The notes under the pieces: model-generated
What the model was told of the DNA's origin: nothing
The model's input: only the letters and a program-made list of their open reading frames with translations
The model's database searches: none
Shown: piece by piece, positions 1 through 11,780 of the stretch
Numbering within the stretch: the first letter of the stretch is position 1
Layout of the letters: every line of letters starts with the position of its first letter
Assembly: GCA_033439265.1 (NCBI GenBank)
Contig: JAVTVX010000010.1
Location: 2,976,001 to 3,040,000, forward strand
Source: Dillenia suffruticosa
Taxonomy: Eukaryota; Streptophyta; Magnoliopsida; Dilleniales; Dilleniaceae
Direction of reading: 5' to 3'
Length of the DNA stretch: 64,000 nt
Made by a program: the position numbers and the translations under genes

Positions 1-2
1 AT

Positions 3-1193
3 CTACCTCAAGGGCTTAATCAAAGTCATGAAGGACAAGTGTGCAGACTGAAGAAAGCTATCTACGGTCTCAAACAATCTCCTCGGGCCTGGTATGCAAA
101 ACTAAGCTCTGCGCTTCTCAGTTACAACTTTAAAAAATGCAATAGTGATTCCTCCTTATTTACTAAATTTGATAATGAAAGAATCACTATTGTGCTCATA
201 TACGTTGATGATATCATTGTTACCGGAAGTGATATCAGTCAAATTGATCAAGTTAGAAATTTTCTTAAATCTAGTTTTGAAGTTAAAGATTTAGGGCTAC
301 TAAAGTACTTTTTAGGAATAGAACTTGCCTACTCTCATAAGGGGCTTGTCCTATCCCAAAGAAAGTATACTCTTGACCTTTTGCAGGAGACAGGTAAATT
401 GGGAGCAAAACCAGCGATTAGCCCTATCTCAACCTCTAATAAAGAAAAAGATGTCGATCAACCTTTCACAGATATACAAAGGTACCAGAGACTTGTTGGG
501 AAGCTCATTTACCTAACTATCACCAGACCCGACATTGCATATGCTGTGAGTCAAATCAGTCGGAACATGCATGCTCCTAAAGTATGTCATTGGAAGGCAG
601 TTGAAAGGATTCTTAGGTATCTTAAAGGGTCTCCCGGGAGAGGTATCTGCATGAAGAATAATCAAAGTTCAGAAATTGTGGGCTATTGTGATGCGGATTG
701 GGCAGGAGATTCAATGGATAGAAGATCCACCACAGGTTATTGCATATTTGTTGGTGGGAATATCGTATCTTGGAAAAGTAAGAAACAATCTGTAGTTTCA
801 AGATCAAGTGCAGAATCTGAGTACCGAGCCATGGCAGCAGCAACCAGCGAGATCATTTGGCTAAAAGCTCTAGTTGAAGAATTGGGATTTCTAGTCACTT
901 CCCCTATCAAACTCTTTTGCGACAATCAATCTGCTATTCATATTGCGTCTAATCCTGTCTTTCATGAGAGAACAAAACATATTGAAGTCGATTGTCATTT
1001 CGTTCGTCAAAAGGTTGAAGATAAGACCATAGTCACTCCTCACGTGAAGAGCAATGAACAGCTTGCTGATATTTTTACTAAAGGAACTACGGCAAGTCAC
1101 ATGCAAAATATTCTCAGCAAGTTAGGCTCCATAGATATCTATTCGCCAAACTTGAGGGGGAGTATTAAAATAAATTCAAATAATATTGATTGA
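3..1193 (+). CDS. Ty1/copia polyprotein, C-terminal part (reverse transcriptase to RNase H), cut by window edge
   Basis: The frame is open from the left edge to a TGA at 1191-1193, so this is the 3' part of a longer gag-pol gene. Its first residues read LPQGL and then VCRLKKAIYGLKQSPRAWY, the usual copia fingers/palm region. The RT catalytic motif YVDDIIVTGSD lies at about 201-233. RNase H follows, with YCDADWAGD, SSAESEYRAM, LFCDNQSAIHIA and HERTKHIEVDCHF. The family copies element RNA into cDNA and removes the RNA strand inside virus-like particles. No stop or frameshift is seen over 396 codons, unlike the decayed copia copy downstream. The gag, protease and integrase parts lie outside the window. 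A purine tract and an LTR follow directly. The identification is secure; whether the whole element is active cannot be judged. Confidence 0.95.
   Translation, partial: LPQGLNQSHEGQVCRLKKAIYGLKQSPRAWYAKLSSALLSYNFKKCNSDSSLFTKFDNERITIVLIYVDDIIVTGSDISQIDQVRNFLKSSFEVKDLGLLKYFLGIELAYSHKGLVLSQRKYTLDLLQETGKLGAKPAISPISTSNKEKDVDQPFTDIQRYQRLVGKLIYLTITRPDIAYAVSQISRNMHAPKVCHWKAVERILRYLKGSPGRGICMKNNQSSEIVGYCDADWAGDSMDRRSTTGYCIFVGGNIVSWKSKKQSVVSRSSAESEYRAMAAATSEIIWLKALVEELGFLVTSPIKLFCDNQSAIHIASNPVFHERTKHIEVDCHFVRQKVEDKTIVTPHVKSNEQLADIFTKGTTASHMQNILSKLGSIDIYSPNLRGSIKINSNNID
1154..1162 (+). other. Polypurine tract of the copia element
   Basis: The run GAGGGGGAG lies at the end of the polyprotein gene, directly before the inferred LTR start. 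Copia elements use such a tract to prime plus-strand DNA. It overlaps the last codons of the polyprotein, as is common in plant copia elements. Confidence 0.8.
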
Positions 1194-1648
1194 TTTAGTC
1201 AATTATTATGATTGATTTAATCAATCATTATAATTGACCTAATCAATTATCAACTATTCAACCATAATAATTGATTTAATCAATTATTATGATTGAACTA
1301 ATCATTACAATTAATTTGGTCAATGATATATATTTGGTTGGCTTAATCAATTATTCAGATTGATTTACTCAATCATTATATATTTAGTTGATTTATTTAA
1401 TGATTGATTTATTCAATCATTATAAATTTAGAATATTAACTTTATTTTCCTCTTTACCAATTTTATTGTGATTTTTTTCCTTTTTCTTTAATGGTTAGTT
1501 TCTTGTATAAATAGGACTCATTTCCACACTTTATACTCAAGCAAGTAGAGACAATCTTCTCTCTTGTACTTAGTTTTCTCTCTTCTCTTGTAATATTCTT
1601 TAGTAATCTATATTATTTTCTTCATTCTTCTCTTATAATTTTTCAACA
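1163..1648 (+). repeat. Long terminal repeat of the copia element
   Basis: The LTR is taken to start right after the purine tract (TATTAAAAT; the canonical TG has become TA) and to end near TTTCAACA at 1648. Positions 1185-1430 are packed with variants of the near-palindrome ATTGATTTAATCAAT, lying where U3 promoter sequences are expected. A TATA box follows at 1506. No second LTR is visible, so both ends are inferred. The 3' end could instead be near 1665, where a primer-binding-site-like sequence begins. Confidence 0.7.
1506..1513 (+). promoter_or_regulatory. TATA box of the copia LTR promoter
   Basis: TATAAATA sits in the 3' half of the LTR, downstream of the palindromic U3-like repeats and upstream of a pyrimidine-rich stretch. 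This is the expected place for the LTR RNA polymerase II promoter. Confidence 0.6.
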
Positions 1649-1665
1649 TTTTGTTCTTAAGGGCC

Positions 1666-1681
1666 TGTTTTGAGAGCAAGT
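1666..1681 (+). other. Degenerate primer-binding-site-like sequence before copia gag
   Basis: TGTTTTGAGAGCAAG matches 12 of 15 bases of the usual plant copia primer site TGGTATCAGAGCAAG, which is complementary to initiator tRNA-Met. It lies just after the LTR and about 100 bp before a copia gag remnant. This suggests the LTR also served the downstream copy. The match is imperfect and could be chance. Confidence 0.4.
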
Positions 1682-1754
1682 GAATTCAGTGAGAAACCTT
1701 TTTACTAAATTGCATACCCATAAACCTTCTTTCCTTCAAAAATAGCAAGAAACA

Positions 1755-3345
1755 ATTTTCCATCATTACCTCAAGTTTTCAATAGTGAAAACTATCAAAT
1801 TTGGGCGGTCAAAATGAAGTCCTATTTGGAGGCCAATGGTCTTTGGGATTTGGCAGAGTGAAATGATTTTCCACCATTGTCTGAGAATCCAACAATTGAA
1901 CAAATGAGGCATTACAAAGAGGAAAGCAGAAGGAGGTCTAAGGCCAAGACTTGTGTTTACTCGACAATTTCAGATGCAGTCTTCACAAGCATTATGGCAT
2001 GTGAAACTGCAAATCAAATGCGGGACTCACTCAAAATTGAATTTCTGGGTAATAATAGGATAAGATAGATGCAGCTAATCTCATAAGGGAGTATAAACTT
2101 CTGAGGATGAAGGAAACTGAAAATATTAAAGAGTACATCAAGAGACTCTTGAATGTTGTAAACCAAATTAGATTAATGGTGAACAACTCCTTGATAAAAG
2201 AGTTATTGAGAAAGTGCTGGTTAGCTTGTCTGAAAGATTTGAAACTAAGATTTTATCTTTTGAAAATTCAAGAGATCTTTCTAATATTACTTTGAGAGAG
2301 TTGGTCAATACCTTGCAAGCACAAGATCAAAGAATAGCAATCAGGAAGGATTGAAGGTGCATTCCAAGAAAAATATAAGCAAACTCAGCAAGGTGGCCAA
2401 AGTAAGAAGCAAAACTGGAAAAAAAAAGAATAAGAAGAAAGGTGAGAGTAGTAGAGATGGAGGGAAGAATAGCTGTTTACCTCCATGTCCATATTGTAAG
2501 AAGAATTCACATTCCTCACAGTGTTGCTGGTTTAGGTCTGACATAAAATATAGGTTCTACAACCAAACGGGACATATAGAAAGAGTTTGCAAACAAAAAC
2601 AAAGAGGAGTTCAAACTCAAACGGTTGATGAACCACAGAAGCAACTATTTGCATCAACCTACTTTGCAAACAAAATTTTTAGTGAAAATTGGCCGGTTGA
2701 TAGTGGTTGCACTCATCATATTACTAATGATGAGTCAATGTTCAAGAATCTTGATTGATCACTCATTACCTAAGTCAAAATTGGAAATGATGACTGTATT
2801 GGGGTTAAAGGCAAAGGTAATGTTGCTATTAAGTGTGGTTCGAGTATAAAACTCATTAATGATATTTTATGTGTCTGTAATTAATCAAAATCTTTTGAGT
2901 GTTGAACAACTGCTTGAAAAAATTTATTCGGTTGTTTTCAAAGACAAAGCTTGTATGATTTATGATCCAGAAGGGAAGTAAGTTGTTTTCTATAAAAATG
3001 AAAGTAAAAGGCTTTTTCCTTATTTGGTTGGAGACCGGTTCTTGCGCATATCTAAGTTCAGAAGATAGTTTGACATAAAAGGTTGAGACATTTTTACTAT
3101 TATGTACTTAACTATATGTATAAGAGGAGAATTGTAAGAGATTTGCCCATGATTGAAAGATGTGGAGTCTGTAAAGTTTGTCAATTAGGAAAACAATCCA
3201 GATTATCATTCCCACAAAACAAGACTTGGAGAGCAATTGAACGGCTCCAACTTGTTCACACAGATGTATATGGCCCTATGAAAACTCCTTCCTTGAATGG
3301 TAGCAGGTATTTTTAAGCCTTTTTTGATGAGTTTGGATCCTAAAA
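1755..3345 (+). pseudogene. Decayed Ty1/copia gag-pol, 5' half (gag, zinc knuckle, protease, integrase start)
   Basis: In order along the plus strand I see a UBN2-type gag start (FNSENYQIWAVKMKSYLEA, its ATG probably mutated to ATA), a nonsense TGA near 1860 and several frameshifts. A zinc-knuckle region follows near 2480-2600 with pieces CPYCKK and QTGHIERVCK; one Cys appears replaced by Tyr. The protease active site WPVDSGCTHHIT is near 2690. A GAG-pre-integrase region gives CGVCKVCQLGKQSRL, then the integrase start VHTDVYGPMKTPSLNGSRYF near 3255-3316. The copy ends about 10 codons later, and the rest of integrase, RT and RNase H is absent. Its residues resemble the Tork/TNT group more than the RT upstream does, so it is probably a different, older family. 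Confidence 0.85.
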
Positions 3346-3582
3346 TAAGCTAGATAGATAACCATCTATTTATTTTGAATATTTTTTAATTTTGTTTTTT
3401 TTTTTAATTCAGTTTGTTTAGTATTTAAATATTTTTGAATATTCGAATATCATTAAATTGAGATATTTTAGGAGCAATGTTTCTTTTTGTTATTTTTTAT
3501 TTGTATAAATTTGATACTTGATCGATAAAATTTATGCAACTTTAGTCATCATTTCTATCTCTAGCCAACAGGCTCTTTTACT
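3346..3582. other. AT-rich spacer, no recognisable feature
   Basis: The stretch has T-rich runs and no reading frame of note. It separates the broken copia element from the kinase remnant. Confidence 0.6.
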
Positions 3583-4041
3583 ACAAATATTTGTGATTTT
3601 GGGTTGGCCAAACTTTTGAAGACGGATCAAATTCAAACAGTAACAAATATTAGGTGTACCAAAGGACATGTTGCTCCGGAATGGTACAGGAGCATGCCCA
3701 TCAGAGTCAAAGTTGAAGTTTACAGCATTGGTGTTTTGCTGCTAGAGCTTATTTGCTGTAGGAAGAATTTTGAATAGGAGGCTGAGGATGGCAATATGGT
3801 TCTGACTGGGCACTTGACTGCTACAAAGATGGAAATTTGGAAGTCCTTGTAGAGGATGATGATGAGGAAGCAAAAAATGACATAATGCGGATGAAAAAGG
3901 TTTATCATGATAGCCATATGGTGCATTCACGATGATCCCTCAATAAGGCCTACCATGACAAAGGTCACATAGATGCTGGAAGGAGCAGTAGAGGTTCCTT
4001 CCCCCACCCCCGACCCAACATCATTCATAACTTCAATCTAG
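3583..4041 (+). pseudogene. Truncated G-type lectin S-receptor-like Ser/Thr kinase (LECRK/RLK1-like) pseudogene
   Basis: The reading begins [17 protein letters not shown], which is kinase subdomain VII with the DFG metal-binding motif. It continues through TKGHVAPEW (subdomain VIII, APE), [18 protein letters not shown] (IX) and, after frameshifts, IMIAIWCIHDDPSIRPTM (XI). It ends with MLEGAVEVPSPTPDP and a terminal TAG at 4039-4041. This C-terminus is characteristic of intronless plant G-type lectin receptor kinases, which sense extracellular cues at the plasma membrane. Everything before the DFG motif is missing: the lectin, EGF and PAN domains, the transmembrane segment and the ATP-binding lobe. 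In-frame TAG codons follow NFE and precede MLEG, and a frame change lies in between. It is a dead 3' fragment. The family call is strong; the exact subfamily is less certain. Confidence 0.85.
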
Positions 4042-5374
4042 TTATAATGTATATACGTCTGGCTATTGAGGTGGAGCCTTGCTTTCAAGCTGTGCTTTCT
4101 GCCGTTTGTACTCTCTCAGGCTGTAAACTAGAAAAGGTGCTCGCATCATGAGCATGCTTTGTGCTACTTTTTGCACACTTGGTATCAATTATAAATCGAA
4201 GTAAACTTTAAATTGCGTGTTGAATTGATTTAACAATGTTAGAAAATAATATAGAATAAATTAAATAATTGAGTTACTTTATTTTTTTATTTCTATATTT
4301 GTAAATTTGTGCTTCCTTTGAATATTCAATTTATTGAAATAGTTTAATTGAATTAATACATCATTAGGCTATCGTATTTTATATTATTTCTCACCAATAT
4401 CTTTACTCTTTATATTTCTATCTAAAACATGAAGAAAAACCAAAGGAAAGCTCTCAATATACTCCAAAAATGAGGAAGATTCCCAGAAACTATAATCTAC
4501 CAAACAAGTGTTAAGACTAAGAGGACTTCATTCGAGGCACTCCGTAAAGTTTGGGGTTGGAAAATACAGATATGAACAAGAGATACACTAACCTTGACTG
4601 GGAAAACTTTGCCACCCCTTTATTCCTCATATCTTTATATGCGTGTACTATGGGGCAATAACCCGTGACTCTAATTTCGACTCTAGCAATATCTAAAACT
4701 TGTAATACTAATTTTCGGAGTTACAACGAGTTTTGGCTCAAATACTCACCAAAATGACTTGAAGTCCTTTTGTGTTGAATGTTAAGATTTGAATCTTGTA
4801 GCCTTTCTTTTGCCTAACAAATACAAAATTTTCCCAAGAAATTCACTGTTTTAATCGCTTCTCCAAATCATATTTTCTGTTCTCTCACAGGTTATATCTG
4901 TAGTATCTGTCATATTAGAAGGGATTCAAGAGCTATTTATTCTAAGTCAAACTAAGGACCGGCAGAGCAAACCATAGAAAAACAAATATAAACTAAAAAG
5001 GGTGAGAGTAATAGCATTCATGTGCAAGCACTACTAGCTTCTTTCTCTAGTGGTACAAGCGGGTTCATCCCTCACCAATAGTGAGCCTCACAACTCCCTT
5101 CCCCTCTTGTAGAGAGTTTTGGTCTCGTTGTGCACCAAAACAAAAGTGCATAAGCAAGTATTCTTGAATAGGTCAAAGTTTTCATCAGTAATCTGACCTT
5201 TCCTCTAGGTGTGGTGTTTTTGCCATGTAGTTTTTGGGTATGTTCTGTGGTCTTTGTTGCGTTGCTCTCTTGCTTTCAAGAGCTTCTATTAATAAAACTC
5301 TTTTGCTTATAAAAATAATATAATCATAATTTGACCTTTCTTTTATAAATGTGCTAATTTGAATCGAATTGAAA
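4042..5374. other. AT-rich intergenic stretch
   Basis: No gene, RNA or element was recognised. The first 100 bp may be the old 3' untranslated region of the kinase remnant. This is the left flank into which the LARD-like element inserted. Confidence 0.5.
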
Positions 5375-5379
5375 ATAAA

Positions 5380-8113
5380 TGTCACGCCCCGACTCTCCCG
5401 TCGAGCACATAACAACCGCCGCGTTATCTCGACATACGAGCATGACCTCCTCATATACCGAGACAGCACAAGGCATTCCAATTGTACAATAAATCTTCCA
5501 ATACACAAATCCCTCAAATAAGAAAATCATATATACAGCCCACATGCAAAGGACTCATCTGGTCCATCCCTGTACACACCAGCATGCGTTGGCACACACA
5601 TTCGCATGCAGTGTGGCCATCCCAGCCAATCCACAATTTTCAGTACAAATAAAACATTCCAAAAATATTTCAAATCAAAATGAAAGAAAACTCAAATCAT
5701 AGCTGTAGATTTAATATTTCAATCCAAATGTCCCAGTACAAGATAAAACATTTTTCCAAAAAAAAAAAACAAAATGGTTCAATGAAAATAATGAAGTCTC
5801 AAATCATAATCGTCGGATTTTACCAATACTTGCCGAAGAGCTCAACCAGTATCAGTAAAATCCTCCCGGTATGAGATATACAGAACTTCCTTTCCATGGT
5901 TCTACATTCTACAATTCTCAAAAATTCTACACTACTAAATACTTATGCAAATCAGCAAAAATAATCCTCCAATCTGTAATAGTGGACGTCGTCTCCCTAC
6001 ACATCCTCTGAAAAGGATTTAAGAGGGGGTGAGTATTTTAAATACCCAGTGAATGGAATGCAATGGTATGCGACATATAAATGAGGGGTGAGGGTAGTGA
6101 TGCCAAATGCATATATCAAATATCATTTAATGCAATAACGAAATTCATTCTCATAAAATCATTCATATCGATCCACCATGACTCATATAATCAATTCAAT
6201 CAGTCAAATCTCATTACAATTTTGGGGTTTGTCGAAAATAATCTCCTACCAATGGCCGTTGGTAGGATCCGCCAAGGAGTTTTTCATAATTTTCATAAAA
6301 TCCCCTCCACCTTGGCGTTAGCGCGAAGCTCCGTGGGGTGCTACCACGTTATCCGGCAGCCTGAGGAGGCTCTCCATCCCACCTACCACCAAGCTAAATA
6401 AAACAGCCTTAGCCACGCCGCCCCAACGGTCCGGTCCGTGGCAAGACTCAGACTATAGTCATTTTTCCCAGCACCATGTTACTAAACTCAATTTATCAAT
6501 CAATACACGCTCAAATATAAGGTAGAGCAATATTTCACAATTCACATGAGTATCACAAAGTAACATGGTACAAATAAGTCAATAGTCAACTCAAGAGTCA
6601 TGGATATTTCAAAATATCATTTTAGGCATACCACAATCACAAAACAATTTCAATTTCATTTGCAAATTCATTTCAGAACTCAATTTATAAATCATAATTG
6701 AAAACAATTTACTCATTCATATGCACATAATCATCCACTCACTGTATACGGGAGGGTCTGCCGCTCCCTAAAATGCACCACAATGTAAGAAGTATACTCC
6801 CCTCGTTTGATCACCAAGTGTGTCACTACAATGGTAACACATAAGATATATAAATTTGTGTTGCAAATTGAAAACTACTATGTTAAGTTATATTTCAATT
6901 AGTTCTTCATTTAGAATCAATGTTTAGGGCTCCGTAATTAGGCTCTAAATGTGTATATATGTTGTCCCTTTTTTCTTACCACCAAATCAACAAACTTCAA
7001 TTGCTCATTTCCAAACCTTTTCTAATACCACAAAGTCACTTTAGACTACTAACACCATCATTCCCTCATTCCATCTCTTGTATACTCCAAAACAGTCCAC
7101 AAAGAATTGAATATGCTCAAGATAATCCACATTTGCATTACACATTTCCACAAAATTTCAGCATGCTAACCCCCATTCATCACCTCAAACATCGGCAAAC
7201 ACAACTCTATATTGTCAATTTAGGGTTCTCCCTAGAACTCCTATACATTACTCATCACATACACACACGTCTCCAAATTTCATGTCATACTCATCTCCAA
7301 TCATCCCTGGACAGAATGCAACTCTTTATTCCCTTCTACAGTCATGGTCAGGCATATGCACATTCAACCTCAAACTTTACAAAATGAATGACAATTTCAT
7401 AACCCACCAACACATTTTCTTCCCATCATTTCTACCAACAATGATGCACATACTTTTATCCATTTTTCACAAGAATTCTTTACACAATCTTTGTACTTTG
7501 AACACTAAATTTCAGTCCACCAAAAACGTTGAAATCATTCATATTTTTGTCCAACACAAAGTCCAACTTTCTGCACATATTCTTCACCTCATTTCACTCC
7601 ACAACATACACACAAATTCATCATTTAAACATCATTTGGATCTTTCTACCATTTTTGTTTCGTTTTGCCCCAAATTCACTGTTCACAGAATTCCTAGGGT
7701 TTTGATTCTCTAACAAAAATCTCCAATATCTCAATAATAAATCACAATATAGTATTAAAGAAGTTAAACCCAAGTTTAGGGAGGAGAAATTACCTTGATT
7801 TTGGAGTCGGATTGAGTTTTGGAGTTTGGGTTACAAAAACCCTAAATTTCTCCCTTCGTGAAAATCTGAAACTTCCTCTGTTTATCTTCCATTCCTTGAG
7901 TTTGCTTGAAGTTTTGGAAGTCCATAAAATGAATTTAAGTGGATAGTGGTTGATTGGTGGAAGATTGAACAAGAGAGGGAGAAGGTGATGAAACACATAG
8001 AGAAAGTCGGGAGCAAGGGAGGAGAAGAGAAAAAGGAAAGAAGAAGAAAAAGAAAGAAAAATGTGAGTGGTAGTGGGACCCACCTTTTTTTTTTCTCTTT
8101 TCTCGGTGTTACA
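5380..8113 (-). repeat. 3' LTR of the LARD-like element
   Basis: This 2734-bp copy is nearly identical to the one at 11781. It differs by a few substitutions, a shorter T run near its right end, and a deletion of about 27 bp near 5600 that removes a segment present at about 12004-12030. Frames translated inside it (for example 6959-7713) are repeat sequence, not genes. A small hairpin (CCTACCAA / TTGGTAGG) lies near 6247-6268. Confidence 0.9.
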
Positions 8114-8115
8114 AC

Positions 8116-8151
8116 ACTTAACCCCTTAAAACAAATTTCGTCCTCGAAATT
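8116..8151 (-). other. Purine-rich tract and conserved pre-LTR motif of the LARD-like element
   Basis: Read on the minus strand this is TTTCGAGGACGAAATTT followed by TTTTAAGGGGTTAAGTG and the LTR start. The same arrangement (TTTCGAGGACGAAACTT, then an AGGGGG tract) precedes the 3' LTR of the forward gypsy element at 20588-20624. This links the two elements to related gypsy lineages. Confidence 0.75.
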
Positions 8152-11100
8152 TCAAAATACAAGTTATACATAAAAAAGCTACGAGTGTTGCTTCCGCATT
8201 GATTCTTCAGTCTCCCAAGACTATTTTTCCACTTGGTTGTTTCTCCACAATACTTTCACCATTGGGATTTGCCTATTTCTTAACTGCTTCAGTTGTCGAT
8301 CTATAATTTGTACTGGTTGCACTTTGAAACTCAGATCTTGATAATAATCTAACAACATTTTACTTTCATAAAATTGAATCTGTTTGTTTCATTCCTTATC
8401 AATTATACTTTACTATCAACTAAAATTTCCACTCATACAACTACCAACCTATGTCTTGTCCATATCAATTGCAGATCCAAAGGTAGCGTGACACAATTTA
8501 TAAGATACCAAAATGAAAAATATATGGAAGAAGAAGAAAAAAAAAAGTAGGAAATCACATTTGTCCCTACTTCCAAAGTTAATTACATAAACTATGAGTG
8601 CAACCAAAATACATATATTCCTAGAAATAATAATAGCTAAAACTCAATAATCTCCATCAAGATGGTGCATATGACAGCCACAGTCTTAAGACTTAGTATA
8701 AGAGGTATACAAATCCATATATCATGAAACTTGTGTATGATGAAATATAGATCAACCTCAATATGACCTAGACTAAGTGAGGAAACTTAATCCACTGACA
8801 ATATTAGAACGTTTCCAAGTTTTAAATCTCAAACCCTTAGTTGGATAATCTTTCAATCAAGATACTTCTATCATGATCATTCTAAATCAGCTTTAGTATC
8901 ATGCAATATCACCAATATTCTATCCAAATCAAATCAAGCACAATAACCACATACCACCCGGTGTTTGCATTATTACCACCACAATATCAAAATAATAACC
9001 ACTTCAAGTGCCTCTTATATTTCTCCCTATTGCACTCTAGACATTACAATCTTCCCATTTGCATACAGTGCTTTCAATACAACTTTCCTATTTGAACTAA
9101 TTTCAAGAAAATACTAAATGATAACAATTTTCATGTCTCATTTTACACAGAATCTTGTACTTGTTCTATATCTATGGGTGGTATACTTATCTATAAACCA
9201 CATACATGCTGTAATACATTTGGCATTAAATAGAGGGGAAGACATCAACAAAATAAACCAAAATTTTATTTTCACCCCTAGCATTTCCAACCTGTTGAAG
9301 TATATCACATTAATCATCTTAACTTAGCCATATGCAACCATAGTAGGACATCTGCATAACTCTCCATCTACTTTTGAACCTATTGTTCAGTACCTCTTTA
9401 GTTTCCCCAATTCTCCAGAGATGTTATATGCTTAAAGATTAATAATTTCTCACTTCATACCGTCCGACACATAAAACCCAACACAATTAGTATCAATTTA
9501 CATGAAAGAGAAGATAAGATCCCCTTCCCAGCAATTTCTTAAAATTTAAGAACAAGACTTTGACGGACTTATGTTAATAAAAAGCACAACCAAGGAAAGG
9601 CAACCACAAATCCAGTGATTCTATTTATCGCCAAACATTTTCAAACATGACTTATTCGAGAAGCTCCAACACATCCAACTATAAGCCTTCCCAAAACTCC
9701 ACCTCTCCTTTTCCTTCCACTAACATCGTCAACAATCTTGTTTGCAAATCAAATTCCCATCTAGATTAGCTAAAACCCCCTCAAGAATTTCCTAAATAGT
9801 GCTCGTCGAACTGTCTAGCTCTATCCTTCTAAATTTTATTTACTGAAGACCAAAGAGAGACTTGACTTCCAAACAAGGTTTTAGAACTCATAGGATGTAG
9901 TGCCTAGTTACTTCCCTGGACTACAGCTATAGCTTGAGAATCTACATCAATGGTTGAATCATATATTATTCATTCACCCATTCTCAAATATAGTAACTGT
10001 CTCTAACCTTAAAGCAATTAAATTTGAAACTTAAAAAAAAAATCACCTTAGCTATCATCCTTTAATGCATTTGAACCTTATATGAAAACATGGGAAAAAC
10101 TGCATCTATTCCCAATGCTTCACATGCCTGAGAAAGATCATCTCCAATTACTTATTACCATTAAAGAAACACAAGTATGAACCTAAGAGAGCCTCTGTAT
10201 TTTGCAATATTAAGAGTTACTATAACCTACATTTCAAAAGGGATAGGTTCATACCATCTATTTTGACATAAGAAAATTGTACTGTCCGCAACCTGAACTC
10301 CACATTGTAAAAGAACTCTTTTGATTGTCCTCAAATCTCTTTCCTATTGCACCAGGAGTAGGGAACACTGAATAATTGAAAACATAACCTTAAATACGTC
10401 TTCGAGTAATACATAATTTTCCCTCTTTTAACATACTGCTGGTTTTTTTTTTTTTCATCAAAAACTTAATCATCTTTTCATTTCCTTGGGCTGGTCTTAA
10501 TTTCAGCTTACCCCCAGAATGTGGCACATCTTCATATTATATTTGAGCAACAATTTATTATGGACAATATATACTTCTATGTCTTAGATAACAACAAAAA
10601 CTAACACTACCACTTCAGGTTATGCAGCAACTTTGCTTACCATTTTTAAGCATTTAGATGCGTAATCCCAAGCCCACAAACCTCAATTCTGGCATTAGCA
10701 TGTAGAAAATCTTAACAGACGAACATTATTACAGAGCAATAAACAACATAAGTGATTGTAGGGATTACAAACTAGATAGTCAATACACCACTCTAGCGGA
10801 CCTATTAGTAGTTTCTCTTCCTTATTCTGCTTCTATACCATAAACTCATCAAAGTATTTTGCTCTTTAATGCATGTTGAATATCATCCTTTAACAGAACA
10901 GGAAACAACCACTTACTATGTTGAGCATTACGAGCCTGAAGACAGCCCAAAGACCTCAAATCGACATTACCCTCATTTGCCATGCACAGTAAAAACCAAT
11001 CAATTATGTGATTGTATCATGGTCAGCATTGGTCAGGTTAAGACACTATGACTATGAGGAGACAAATCTCAGCTTAAGTGTTGGAACAATCCATGCCCTT

Positions 11101-11760
11101 GAAACTCAATTAAAGAGCACTCCTTTAGGTAGACAGATTTATGAGAAAGAATGAGCTTGACTTCACCCAAGCACCAAAATGTGACACCCGTGCATTAACT
11201 CAAAAATACTCATCATACCTAAGAAGATAAACTATGAAAACATTTATCAAGCCCCAACATCTATTCACAATTACAATCTCTCAAGAATATTTTACCCTAT
11301 ATCATAATCATAAGCAATTTCATATCACCGTGCTCATTAAACAAGTAGGTCAAACTTCTAGCGTCAAGATATTGAAAGGGAATTGCCACAAGAGTACTCA
11401 TCATTTGGCCAAACAAGCCAAGGTAGGTCTTCAATCACAATTGAGAAACTATTCATAGAGCGATACATCACTTGGGTTGTGGGGGTAGAGTGGAAATATC
11501 CTATTCGGGTTCCTTATTTCTCATCTGGGGAGCAAAACTCTACAGAGAGGGTCTAAGCTTAACAATTTAAATAGGAACTAATCCAAGTGCTTAACCCCCT
11601 AAAATAGTCCATAAGAATCCATGAAAAGTTCTGTACATTACTTAAAACTAAATCTTTAAAAATCGAAATTATCAAAGCAGCAAACATTTTAAAACCTTTG
11701 GAAAACCATAGGGACATTTGGAAATATTTCAAACATTTAAACATTCAAAATCGTGAACCT

Positions 11761-11774
11761 ATCTCTGATACCAA
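11761..11774 (-). other. Primer-binding site of the LARD-like element (initiator tRNA-Met)
   Basis: On the minus strand TTGGTATCAGAGAT begins 6 bases after the 5' LTR end. It matches the 3' end complement of plant initiator tRNA-Met (TGGTATCAGAGC) except near its end. This fixes the element's direction. Confidence 0.85.
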
Positions 11775-11780
11775 TAAAGT

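Larger units (their letters stand above)
8114..11780 (-). other. Non-coding interior of the LARD-like element
   Basis: I found no gag, protease, RT, RNase H or integrase motif on either strand. The longest minus-strand frame is about 60 codons and resembles nothing known to me. The base composition is AT-rich and even, without tandem arrays. Only the primer site at the right end and the purine tract at the left end look functional. Confidence 0.75.

Noticed and set aside
6959-7713. Two 140-codon frames and their copies at 13375-14138
   Set aside because: They lie inside the LARD LTRs, on the strand opposite to the element, with no recognisable motif. Their duplication comes from the LTRs.
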